NCBI RefSeq assembly: GCF_028747985.1
Contig: NZ_CP118108.1
Span: 4,035,501 to 4,099,500 of the forward strand
DNA length: 64,000 nucleotides
Source of the DNA: Paenibacillus urinalis
GTDB lineage: Bacteria > Bacillota > Bacilli > Paenibacillales > Paenibacillaceae
Direction: 5' to 3'
Part shown: positions 55,900-63,462 of the stretch, piece after piece
Layout of the letters: each line of letters opens with the position of its first letter
Numbering within the stretch: position 1 is the first letter of the stretch
The notes under the pieces: generated by a model
The model's input: only the letters and a program-made list of their open reading frames with translations
The model's database searches: none
What the model was told of the DNA's origin: nothing
Made by a program: the position numbers and the translations under genes

Positions 55900-56172
55900 A
55901 TGCCAAACATCAAATCCGCTGTGAAACGCGTTAAAACTAACGATAAACGTCGTGCGCTGAACGCTTCCCAGAAGTCTGCACTGCGTACAGCTGTTAAAGC
56001 TGCTGACCAAGCGCTGACTACGAACGAAGTTGAAACAGCTAAAGCTGCGATTCAAGCTGCTTCCAAAAAATTGGACAAAGCTGTATCTAAAGGTCTTGTT
56101 CATAAAAATGCTGCAGCCCGTAAAAAATCCCGCTTGGCTAAAAAATTGAACGCTCTTACTGCTAACGCATAA
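55900..56172 (+). CDS. rpsT: 30S ribosomal protein S20
   Basis: Primary 16S rRNA-binding protein of the 30S body, 90 residues, Lys/Ala-rich and all-helical. [20 protein letters not shown] at the N terminus and a Lys-rich [18 protein letters not shown] at the C terminus are diagnostic. The ATG at 55900 has AGGAGGTG at 6 bases; an open frame beginning three codons earlier is not supported. One of only three plus-strand genes, divergent from gpr, as in B. subtilis, and ended by a strong terminator. Confidence 0.98.
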   Translation: MPNIKSAVKRVKTNDKRRALNASQKSALRTAVKAADQALTTNEVETAKAAIQAASKKLDKAVSKGLVHKNAAARKKSRLAKKLNALTANA

Positions 56173-56200
56173 GACTGCGTTTCTTATAATGACTAAGCAA

Positions 56201-56236
56201 AAATCCTGACCAGCCCGGCTGATCAGGATTTTTTAG
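56201..56236 (+). terminator. Terminator of rpsT
   Basis: Stem AATCCTGA / TCAGGATT with an inner CAGC/GCTG pairing, then TTTTTT on the plus strand, about 30 bases past the rpsT stop. Confidence 0.9.
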
Positions 56237-56267
56237 TTTCTTTTTTTCATGTGAATGTCAAGTTAAG

Positions 56268-56684
56268 TTAAGCCTCGCCGCTGAGCTGCCACGTAATTCC
56301 GTACTTGTCACGAACCATGCCGTACAGAGGACTGAAGAAGGTAGACTGAAGTTCCATCAGCACTTTCCCTCCGTCAGCAAGTCCCTCGTAGATGCCCTTC
56401 AACCGATCCAGCTCGGTAGTCGTAATGGCAATGGTAACCTGATCGCCTAAAGTAAAGGGCTGTCCATACATGGAATCAGAGAACAAAATTTTGTTCCCGT
56501 CCATTTCCAGCGCTCCATGCAATACCCGGTTCTTCAAATGCTCCGGCATGGGTTCAGTTGAATTCGGAAGCTCACCATACGTCTGAACACCCAGATTCTT
56601 CGCCTGCAGAACCTTCTCGTAAAAAGGAATTGCTTCAGCACACTGTCCATCCAAATAAATATACGGTGATATCACCATTGACAT
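56268..56684 (-). CDS. VOC family protein (PhnB/glyoxalase-like)
   Basis: 138-residue vicinal oxygen chelate protein of the PhnB-like subgroup (COG2764). Paired beta-alpha-beta modules are visible: SPYIYLDGQCAEAIPFYEKV at the start, HGALEMDGNKILFSDSM in the middle, VTIAITTTELDRLKGIYEGL, and YGMVRDKYGITWQLS at the end, the usual closing motif. The function is not predictable; these proteins include antibiotic-resistance and unknown enzymes. It lies between rpsT and holA, where B. subtilis has no gene, and appears to be an inserted accessory gene. Convergent with rpsT. Confidence 0.88.
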   Translation of the reverse strand: MSMVISPYIYLDGQCAEAIPFYEKVLQAKNLGVQTYGELPNSTEPMPEHLKNRVLHGALEMDGNKILFSDSMYGQPFTLGDQVTIAITTTELDRLKGIYEGLADGGKVLMELQSTFFSPLYGMVRDKYGITWQLSGEA

Positions 56685-56776
56685 CGTTCGCCCTCATTCC
56701 ATAACAAGCGTATAGGCAAAAGACATTACACCTATCGATCCTATTATATCCAAATTATGGAGATGAATCTACCAGA

Positions 56777-57799
56777 TCAGGCCCCTAACTTCAGCAGAAA
56801 CAATTCAAGTCCAAGCACCTTATCAATAGCTCCTGTCTTCATCTGATAATCAAGCTCTGCCAGATGCTTCAGAATGACGCGCAGCCGGTCCGCCTGGAAC
56901 TTCTTCGACTGCTCACCAGCGATCTTGACCGCATAGGGATGGAGCCCCAGCGTACTTGCAATTTGCTGCTGAGAATAGCTCTGGGAAGCCAGCTCTTTCA
57001 CCTGCAGTATAATGCGGAATTGTCTGGCGATCAGCGCCATAATCTTGATTGGCTCTTCCTTCTGCTTCAATAATTCGTAGAAGATTTCAAGTGCATTGCT
57101 CAGCCTTAATCGAGCGATTTCCTCAATCATGGCGAATATATTCTGTTCGGTATTTCTCGCTACCATGGCCTCCACGTCAGAGACTGTAACCGTTCCTCCT
57201 GAACCCGCATAGAGACACAGCTTGTCTACTTCAGCAGATAAGGTCTGCAGGCTCGTCCCTGCTCTAGAAACAAGCGCATCGGCTGCTGGCTTCTCTATAA
57301 CTACTTTCTGAGACTCCGCCTTTTTAATAATCCAGCCAATCAGTTCATCCCCCTGGAGTGCTCCAAAGGATAATACCGTCGCTTTGCTTTTCATCGTTTT
57401 TACGATTTTCTTGCGCTCATCCAGCTTCTCACCCTGGACCATAAATATAAGTATGCTGTATTCAGCCGGATTGTCCAAATAAGACGTCAGTGACTCCATT
57501 CGATGCTCCATCTTGGAGTTGTCTTTGCCTGCTGTAAACAGCTGATGATCCCGAATAAAGATCAGCTTCCGAGGCACCAAAAAAGGAACCGTCTCCGCTT
57601 CCTCAATCACTTGTTCAATAGGTGTATCGGCTGTGTCATATGTTGCTATCGCAAAATCACGATGAGCTTCTTCAATGAGCTGCTCCTTCATTAAATCTGC
57701 AAACTGCTTCATTTGGTATTTCTCTGTTCCATACAGCAGATAGACACTAGCGGGACTGCCGCCTCGAATTGCTTTTGCTGCTGCCTTTACATCACTCAC
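56777..57799 (-). CDS. holA: DNA polymerase III subunit delta (HolA)
   Basis: Clamp-loader delta subunit, which opens the beta sliding clamp. N-terminal AAA+-like domain with VYLLYGTEKYQMKQFADLM, the beta-contacting VPFLVPRKLIFIRD segment (residues about 72-85), and the C-terminal collar domain with ALEIFYELLKQKEEPIKIMA and LRVILKHLAELDYQMKTG. 340 residues, normal for YqeN. GTG start with GGAGGTG at 9 bases. The adjacent comE genes found upstream of holA in B. subtilis are missing here. Confidence 0.95.
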   Translation of the reverse strand: MSDVKAAAKAIRGGSPASVYLLYGTEKYQMKQFADLMKEQLIEEAHRDFAIATYDTADTPIEQVIEEAETVPFLVPRKLIFIRDHQLFTAGKDNSKMEHRMESLTSYLDNPAEYSILIFMVQGEKLDERKKIVKTMKSKATVLSFGALQGDELIGWIIKKAESQKVVIEKPAADALVSRAGTSLQTLSAEVDKLCLYAGSGGTVTVSDVEAMVARNTEQNIFAMIEEIARLRLSNALEIFYELLKQKEEPIKIMALIARQFRIILQVKELASQSYSQQQIASTLGLHPYAVKIAGEQSKKFQADRLRVILKHLAELDYQMKTGAIDKVLGLELFLLKLGA

Positions 57800-57840
57800 T
57801 CACGAACACACCTCCATCCCTACTATCCTAACAGAAAAAA

Positions 57841-57892
57841 AGGAAGACAACAAAGGGACCTTGCCGTCTGTCCTAAACAGGCGGCAGGTCCC
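57841..57892 (-). terminator. Terminator after the anti-sigma factor gene
   Basis: On the minus strand GGGACCTGCCG pairs with CGGCAAGGTCCC (one bulge) around a 15-base loop, followed by TTTGTTG and, a little later, TTTTTTT. Located about 160 bases past the stop; the bases between (57893-58054) show no supported gene. Confidence 0.65.
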
Positions 57893-58054
57893 TATTGTTC
57901 AAGCATCTATATAAACACCGGATATCCGAAGACTGGCTCTAGAAACCATTCGGCCGGCGGTCATACGACGCCTTCCCTAACTTAATCGACTCATCAGAAA
58001 CGATGGATCATCATATACTTATTCAGATGCTGCTTAAATGGTGTGGGCCAAGTC

Positions 58055-59485
58055 TTATTTCTTGGGTTCAGCGTTCTCCGTATTTTTACTGGAGCTTGGT
58101 GTGCTGCTATTTTGCGTTGATGATGGAGCTGTCGTGCTGCTGTCCGACTTCACAGGTACAGCATAGCTGTGCTGTGTCGTTTTCCCTTCAATCTCTAGTT
58201 CATAACTGTACGTCAAACTATCTTCAGACCAGTTTCCTTTAACCCAGGTTCCCTTTAACTCAATGGCTTGCAATAGCTTCTTCTCTTCCTTATTTGCTCC
58301 ATCCAGCTGATATACGTTTAACTTCGTATCTGTGACTTCAACGAGGTACTTACCGTCAGGCGAGAGCCAATTAGGAGAAATCGTCATAACCAGGCCTGGA
58401 AGATCGATGCTTCTGAAGCCCTGGCTCTGAATCTCGGATTCATCTCCACTGCTTGAAGGTTCGCTTACTCCTGATGCACTGCTCATTTCGGATGAAGAAT
58501 TCGACTGGATACTGAAAGTTCCAGTATCCGTGGAGTTCTGCTCTCCAGCTGAGTTTTGCCCACTTGTATCGCTTTGCCCTTTAGCATTATTGTCTCCATC
58601 CTGTGCATTGCCCGTTTGGCCGCTTGTGCTAGGCTCTGCCGATGGTGCGCTGCTTGAGCTTGGGGACGGTTTGTGATTCGTAGTCGACTTTGACGGCGAT
58701 TCGGATTGACTTCCCCCATTACTATTGCCAGATCCTTTACCTGAGCCAGGGGTAGGAGAAGATGGATCTTCCGCTTTGCTTGGAGCAGCTTCCTTGTCAG
58801 TATTAGGAACAGCGGTTTCAGAGTCTTGAGCATAATTGTCTCCTGAATTGGATGGTGATGGCACTTCTTCTGCTCTAGCTGTATCCGCCTGATCAGATTG
58901 AGCCTCTCCCGTCTCCGTCCCTGCTGCCTCGGTCTCCGTACCGGATTCCTTCAGCTTCAGGCTTGCATCTGCCTCTTCCGACTGAGGAGCGACACCCCCG
59001 CTGCCGCTAGTAGAATCGGATTGCTGTTCCGTTTCACTCATCAGATGAGAGTCCACTTCGGCCTGATTCAATTGCTGCGGTTCATAATTATATACAGCAA
59101 CACCGAGAATAACCGCTGCTGCTGCAGTACCCATGATCATACGGCCTACATAGGATTTCATCCATCCTTTTGAAGCCTTGGTTGAAGGACGGCCGGGTAA
59201 TACGGTCAGCTCAGGCTCCTTCTTCATCTCTTGAAGAGCACTTCCCTGTTCCTTCTTCGCACGATCTATTGCATCAAGCTGCGGCATAATTCGATCTACC
59301 AAGCTGAATGGCGGGGCTACATCAGGTAATGCTTCTAAATCCCGCGACAATGCTTTTAATATTTGAAATTTCTCGGAACAGCTCGGACAAGTCTTCATAT
59401 GCGCAAAAAGCTGCTCTTTTTCCTGATCGTTCAGATCATTATCGATATATCGGTGCATACTTTCCACCACCTCTTGGCATTTCAT
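58055..59485 (-). CDS. Membrane-bound zinc-finger anti-sigma factor with long linker
   Basis: Partner of the ECF sigma factor encoded just upstream. The cytoplasmic anti-sigma domain has the ZAS zinc motif His29-x3-Cys33-x2-Cys36 (AHMKTCPSC). One membrane helix lies at about residues 113-133 (VGRMIMGTAAAAVILGVAVY). Outside the membrane is a low-complexity region of more than 200 residues (about 140-365) rich in Ser, Gly, Gln, Thr and Glu. It ends in a folded segment (about 370-450) with NWLSPDGKYLVEV and NWSEDSLTYSYELE, which resemble PD40/TolB-type propeller strands. At 476 residues it is over twice as long as RsiW. Starts directly after the sigma stop (AAAGGTGG upstream). The signal sensed is unknown. 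Confidence 0.87.
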   Translation of the reverse strand: MKCQEVVESMHRYIDNDLNDQEKEQLFAHMKTCPSCSEKFQILKALSRDLEALPDVAPPFSLVDRIMPQLDAIDRAKKEQGSALQEMKKEPELTVLPGRPSTKASKGWMKSYVGRMIMGTAAAAVILGVAVYNYEPQQLNQAEVDSHLMSETEQQSDSTSGSGGVAPQSEEADASLKLKESGTETEAAGTETGEAQSDQADTARAEEVPSPSNSGDNYAQDSETAVPNTDKEAAPSKAEDPSSPTPGSGKGSGNSNGGSQSESPSKSTTNHKPSPSSSSAPSAEPSTSGQTGNAQDGDNNAKGQSDTSGQNSAGEQNSTDTGTFSIQSNSSSEMSSASGVSEPSSSGDESEIQSQGFRSIDLPGLVMTISPNWLSPDGKYLVEVTDTKLNVYQLDGANKEEKKLLQAIELKGTWVKGNWSEDSLTYSYELEIEGKTTQHSYAVPVKSDSSTTAPSSTQNSSTPSSSKNTENAEPKK

Positions 59486-60031
59486 CTACGTTACACCACC
59501 TTTCTGGTACTCCTGTAATAGATTTTGCAGCTGCTGTCTGGCTCTGAATAAATAGGATTTCACCGTATTTAACGGCAGATCGAGACAATCTGCAATCTCG
59601 TTATAAGAGAGGTCCTGCAAATACCTTAATACGATCACGGCCCTGTGATGCTCAGATAGCTGATTAATCGCGGACTGGACATCCTTCGTTACATAAGTCA
59701 GCATCACCTCATGCTCGACATCCTGCCTGTCTTCAAATATCATTTCATGCTCATCAATGGAAACGGTCGGTTTGGTTCTTCTAAATTTATCTATACAAAT
59801 ATTAGTAACTATACGCTGCACCCAGGTTTTGAACTGTGCTTTTTCTTCGTACGAATCAATCTTGGTGTAAATGCGAATGAGCGCTTCTTGGGCAGCGTCT
59901 AGTGCATCCTGCTCATTATTTAAAATGTAGTATGCCGTTTTGTAGACGTGCTGTTCGATTTCTCGCAATAGGGTAATTAGAGCGTCGCGATCGCCTGATT
60001 GAGCGGCTCTGATGAGTCCCTGCTCTACCAC
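59486..60031 (-). CDS. ECF RNA polymerase sigma factor, SigW-like
   Basis: Extracytoplasmic-function sigma factor of 181 residues. Region 2 (about 25-85) has TAYYILNNEQDALDAAQEAL and FKTWVQRIVTNICIDKFRR. Region 4 (about 125-175) has RAVIVLRYLQDLSYNEIADC and LPLNTVKSYLFRARQQLQ, the -35 recognition helix-turn-helix. GTG start with AAGGAGAGGGGG about 8 bases upstream. The gene is followed with no gap by the anti-sigma gene. A candidate ECF promoter lies about 31 bases upstream, so autoregulation is likely. It is not at the sigW locus (no cdaA, ybbR or glmM nearby), so I give no gene symbol. Confidence 0.93.
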   Translation of the reverse strand: MVEQGLIRAAQSGDRDALITLLREIEQHVYKTAYYILNNEQDALDAAQEALIRIYTKIDSYEEKAQFKTWVQRIVTNICIDKFRRTKPTVSIDEHEMIFEDRQDVEHEVMLTYVTKDVQSAINQLSEHHRAVIVLRYLQDLSYNEIADCLDLPLNTVKSYLFRARQQLQNLLQEYQKGGVT

Positions 60032-60061
60032 AAAGGATCCCCCTCTCCTTGTATCTTTACA

Positions 60062-60088
60062 GACGCAAGTTATGCTCCATTTGTTGCA
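60062..60088 (-). promoter_or_regulatory. Possible ECF autoregulatory promoter
   Basis: Minus-strand TGCAAC (60083-60088) and CGTC (60062-60065) with a 17-base spacer resemble SigW/SigM-type promoters (TGAAAC, about 16 bases, CGTM). It lies directly upstream of the ECF sigma gene. The spacer is one base longer than usual. Confidence 0.45.
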
Positions 60089-60608
60089 TACATGCGTGAT
60101 TAATGCTCATTTAATGGGCTGATACGGAATTTATGTATATAGAGAAAGCTGCATAAACCCCAAATTACGGACTCATAAGGGTAAGTCATGCTAATCCTTA
60201 TATAGAAAATACTAGGTTTTTAAAGTAAAAGCTTCCTCTACAATATCAAAATTCTGGAACATCGTCATCCAAATTTAACTAGTTCATTCATTTAGACTGT
60301 TTGCTGAAGCCGTTAGTTCCAAGGTTCGGGATCATGCTGGGTATATTTACACTTCACGAAGAAAATGAAGAACCTTCATTCCCAAGCATTCGTGAACATC
60401 CTGCTCATGAAAGAGCGTCTAAAGACATGGAGGAGATTGTCAGCTCCTTTATTTACCTATTCATGAGGAAAAATATGTTTATGCAGGTCAGAACGGGATA
60501 CATATAATATATCTATTGCTTGAATTCAATGGATAGGAGAAAGAAACCTATTTAAGATAAGCGCGTCTAACTAAAATGTATAAAAGGAAATTGCGGAGGA
60601 TATTCAGC
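60089..60608. other. Gene-poor intergenic region
   Basis: About 520 bases between the ECF promoter and the plus-strand membrane protein gene. It is AT-rich. The only open frame of note (plus, ATG 60334 to 60507, 57 codons) has just AAGG before it and no family I recognise, so I do not call it a gene. GGAGG at 60595-60599 belongs to the following gene. No RNA gene or clear promoter seen. Confidence 0.5.
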
Positions 60609-61184
60609 ATGAAGGTTATTTACTCGTTACTTGGAAGTATTGTTACTGCTCTCGCACTCTATTTATGTGTATATCAATTAATGGACGTATTCTATTACAG
60701 CTCGTTGCCTGATGCAGGTCCTGGCAGCTTCCCAGGTCTATCGGCAGTACTTGCCGGTATTTATTTATTTCCGGCAGTTACGCTTGTTATCTTTATTTTG
60801 TTTGTGATCATTTATAACAAGATAAATATACGTGGAATATGGTTTGGAGGTGCAGCCGGCTTATGGCTCTACTCGCTGCTGATGACACTTTCTCCATCGC
60901 AAGTATTCAATTACCTGCCTGTTATTGCGATCATAGCGGGGTATATTTTGATCCAATCAACCTTGTCGGATCGTGTTCTGAACTGGACACTCTTGGGCGC
61001 CGCTTGCGGCTGGCTTGTGACCTACCTGACCATCATCGGGGGACGCGCAGTCCAGAACACACTCACCTCGTATTTTAACTTCAGCCCATCACAGCAAATC
61101 GTAGTGCTTGCTGGCATTTTAGTGCTGGGTATTGTCGGATGGCTGATCGGGATGAAAAAAAGCGGAGCTCAAACTCGATACTAA
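60609..61184 (+). CDS. Polytopic membrane protein of unknown function
   Basis: 191 residues with about six hydrophobic helices: VIYSLLGSIVTALALYLCVY, AGIYLFPAVTLVIFILFVII, IWFGGAAGLWLYSLLMTL, YLPVIAIIAGYILIQ, WTLLGAACGWLVTYLTIIGG and IVVLAGILVLGIVGWLIGM. No motif that identifies a family. The ATG at 60609 has GGAGG at 9 bases; an open frame starting 11 codons earlier has no ribosome binding site. A single gene with its own strong terminator, divergent from the ECF operon, and possibly a target of it, though no ECF promoter was found on this strand. Confidence 0.82.
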   Translation: MKVIYSLLGSIVTALALYLCVYQLMDVFYYSSLPDAGPGSFPGLSAVLAGIYLFPAVTLVIFILFVIIYNKINIRGIWFGGAAGLWLYSLLMTLSPSQVFNYLPVIAIIAGYILIQSTLSDRVLNWTLLGAACGWLVTYLTIIGGRAVQNTLTSYFNFSPSQQIVVLAGILVLGIVGWLIGMKKSGAQTRY

Positions 61185-61190
61185 TTCATA

Positions 61191-61221
61191 GGCTGGTCTC
61201 ATAAGAGACCAGCTTTTTTTT
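61191..61221 (+). terminator. Terminator of the plus-strand membrane protein gene
   Basis: Perfect stem GCTGGTCTC / GAGACCAGC around ATAA, followed by TTTTTTTT, 6 bases past the stop. Confidence 0.95.
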
Positions 61222-61256
61222 CTAAAATCATGTTGTCTTCTTGAAATTGTTATAAC

Positions 61257-61745
61257 CTATGCTAATGGGGCTTCTTCCCACTCCAGCTGAAGATCATACC
61301 CAAAGCTCCTGATCTCATCTGCAGTTGCATGAATACAGAAGTACTGCTTCGCACCATAGAAATTTAACAAGTAAACTCCTTCAGAAGGGGTTTCCTGCCA
61401 GCTCAGCTGATAGAGATCCCTCTCGAACGATGCATACATTTGGTTTAATCGTAAACCATTTAAAATCTCTAAAGGAAACCCAGAGGTTACTTCGATATAA
61501 TTTCGTATGGTCATATTAGTCCAACCGAGTCGATCAAGCTCATATTTAAGCTGATGCTCCCGAAAATACTTAAAGTGAAGCTGCGATCCCTCCAGCTCAC
61601 CTGGTATCCGCCTTTTTATAGTAAATTCCACTCGTGTTCCCGCTTCTATACAGTCTCTGATTGCTGCGATATGTAACTCTCCTTTACTCCGTCTAATAGA
61701 CAGCTCGTTCTCCCCATAAAAAAACGAACAGAAAACAAACGTCAT
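61257..61745 (-). CDS. Protein of unknown function
   Basis: 162 residues, soluble, no recognised family. It has alternating strand-like segments (GTRVEFTIKRR, FPLEILNGLRLNQMY, GVYLLNFYGAKQYFCIH) and aromatic-rich ends. The sequence before the ATG has no good ribosome binding site, and the first 15 residues (MTFVFCSFFYGENEL) could be outside the true protein. Convergent with the membrane protein gene and upstream-adjacent to the DUF1796 gene. The gene looks intact, but its start and role are uncertain. Confidence 0.6.
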   Translation of the reverse strand: MTFVFCSFFYGENELSIRRSKGELHIAAIRDCIEAGTRVEFTIKRRIPGELEGSQLHFKYFREHQLKYELDRLGWTNMTIRNYIEVTSGFPLEILNGLRLNQMYASFERDLYQLSWQETPSEGVYLLNFYGAKQYFCIHATADEIRSFGYDLQLEWEEAPLA

Positions 61746-61841
61746 CCATTCGTCGTGAAAATAAAGCTATTCAAATTATACCAAAATCTAATGTACTGAT
61801 TGGCAAAAAATCGGTTCCGGCAACCTGTTATGTTCTCCCCT

Positions 61842-62510
61842 TTAGCCTTCACTAATCGTCATTCCTGCAAGAAGTTCATCCCAGGTCGCCAGGGCATTCA
61901 TGTCGGGAGGAACGTTCAGGGAACAGACCCGATCCAAATTCCAACCGGCATCACTTATGCCATACTGTCCCTCTACCGGATTCAACACCAATATGCGAAA
62001 CTCACTTAAGGTCAGCTGGGACAAAATCGCACGTAAATGAAAAGTCTCCTCATAGCTCGCGGACCATCGGATAAACAAAGTGGAGGAGCTGCCTGCCAGT
62101 TTATCATAGAAGCGCTGAATTCGCCTTTGCAGCTTCTCTTTATATTCCGGATAGAGCACTGACCAATGTTGACCAGGAACAAGGGGAAAATCATGAACTG
62201 AAATGATGTTGTACAAAGTATCCTTGATCATGTAGGACTCCACGAGCCCTCCCCGATCATGGAATACCGGATTTCCGTCCTCCAGCATAATATGGGTATC
62301 TTCCAGCACTTGCAGATTATTCATCTCCATAAAGCCTTGATATCGATGCTGCAATAGTCTGTTCACATCGGACAGCCTCGTGGATATCATCCAGTCGAGC
62401 GGCAAGGATATTCTCCTTAGATTGTGCCGTCTCAACTGAATCGCAGGGGCACAGGAAATACCTAAACTTACGATAAGATCATAATTCTTTTTCAGATCCT
62501 GTACGCTCAA
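61842..62510 (-). CDS. DUF1796 family putative papain-like cysteine peptidase
   Basis: Matches the DUF1796 pattern: an N-terminal NYDLIVSLGISCAPAIQLRR with the candidate nucleophile Cys about 20 residues in, then RISLPLDWMIS, a middle HDRGGL and HDFP region, and a RWSASYEETFHLRAIL helix toward the C terminus. The family is predicted as papain-like peptidases, with no known substrate in bacteria. A TTG at 62510 has AAGGGTGAG at 7 bases and gives an N terminus of the usual length; a GTG at 62543 lies only one base from its GAGGG and is less likely. Function here is unproven. Confidence 0.75.
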   Translation of the reverse strand: MSVQDLKKNYDLIVSLGISCAPAIQLRRHNLRRISLPLDWMISTRLSDVNRLLQHRYQGFMEMNNLQVLEDTHIMLEDGNPVFHDRGGLVESYMIKDTLYNIISVHDFPLVPGQHWSVLYPEYKEKLQRRIQRFYDKLAGSSSTLFIRWSASYEETFHLRAILSQLTLSEFRILVLNPVEGQYGISDAGWNLDRVCSLNVPPDMNALATWDELLAGMTISEG

Positions 62511-62630
62511 GGTCCACTCACCCTTTTTTCTTGTGAAAGTCACTCCCTCTCTTCTATATTATATAAGCAGCCGGCAAAATGCTTGGACTTCTCCCGCCCT
62601 CAGCATTTACGAGACTAACGACTAGCTCCT

Positions 62631-63452
62631 CTATCTCAACCCGCCCTTTACAAACGAATCAATAATCTGTCTTTGCAGCACCAGATAAATGATAAGCACC
62701 GGCAGGCTCGCAATCGTCGTTGCCGCCATCAGCGGCCCCCACATGTTTGCATCAGAAGACATGAACATCTGCAGCCCCTTCTGCATCGTTGAGTTTTCCA
62801 TTTTGTTTGTCACCAGCAGCGGCCAGAAATAATCATTCCATGCGGTAATAAACAGCAGGATGCTGATCGAAGCAATGGAGGCTTTTAAATTCGGGAATAT
62901 CGTTCTCCATAGCACAGACCAATCCGATGCTCCGTCGAGACGAGCGGCTTCTATCAGCGTTTTGGGGAATGCTTTGAAGGCATTGTAGAGCTGCATCACC
63001 GCAAAAGCGGAAGCGACATTCGGTACAATGAGTCCCATCAATGTATCTCTCCAGCCCATCTCACTGATGACCACATAGTTTGGAATCATAATGACTTGAA
63101 ACGGAACAAGCCAGGTCAGTGCGATCAACCCGTATATCAGATTACTCCCGCGAAAACTCCATCGGGTAAACGCATAAGCAGCAAGAATGCTGGTAAACAC
63201 CTGAGCCACCGTCTGCGCGATCGCTACCAGCAGGGAATTACTGATCATCCGCATCATCGGAATGGAGCTCCAAGCCTGTACATAATTGTCCAGTGTCCAA
63301 TGGGTCGGCCATAGTGCGGAAGAGAACACTTCTCCTTCGGGCTTGAGTGATGTATTGATCATCCAGTACAAAGGAAATACGGATAAGAAACAGAGCGCGA
63401 TGAGAAGTGCATGCTTAAAAAAAGCGGTAAAGGTCCATTTTTTCAGACTCAT
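62631..63452 (-). CDS. Carbohydrate ABC transporter permease (MalG/MsmG type)
   Basis: Inner-membrane permease of a CUT1-family sugar importer. Six membrane helices; the EAA loop that contacts the ATPase is EAARLDGASDWSVLWRTIFP at about residue 185. The N terminus with FPLYWMINTSLKPEGEVF and the C terminus GLMAATTIASLP-like followed by QRQIIDSFVKGGLR are typical. From ATG 63452 (GGAGGG at 6 bases) it has 273 residues; an ATG seven codons earlier is not supported. It follows the partner permease by 10 bases. The ATPase and binding-protein genes are not in the window. Confidence 0.94.
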   Translation of the reverse strand: MSLKKWTFTAFFKHALLIALCFLSVFPLYWMINTSLKPEGEVFSSALWPTHWTLDNYVQAWSSIPMMRMISNSLLVAIAQTVAQVFTSILAAYAFTRWSFRGSNLIYGLIALTWLVPFQVIMIPNYVVISEMGWRDTLMGLIVPNVASAFAVMQLYNAFKAFPKTLIEAARLDGASDWSVLWRTIFPNLKASIASISILLFITAWNDYFWPLLVTNKMENSTMQKGLQMFMSSDANMWGPLMAATTIASLPVLIIYLVLQRQIIDSFVKGGLR

Positions 63453-63462
63453 GATTTCCCTC

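Noticed and set aside
60301..60507. Plus-strand frame of up to 68 codons with MLGIFTLHEENEEPSFPS
   Set aside because: The first codon is TTG and the first ATG (60334) has only AAGG before it. No recognised family, though the start faintly recalls YheC/YheD proteins. Could be a remnant, but support is too thin.
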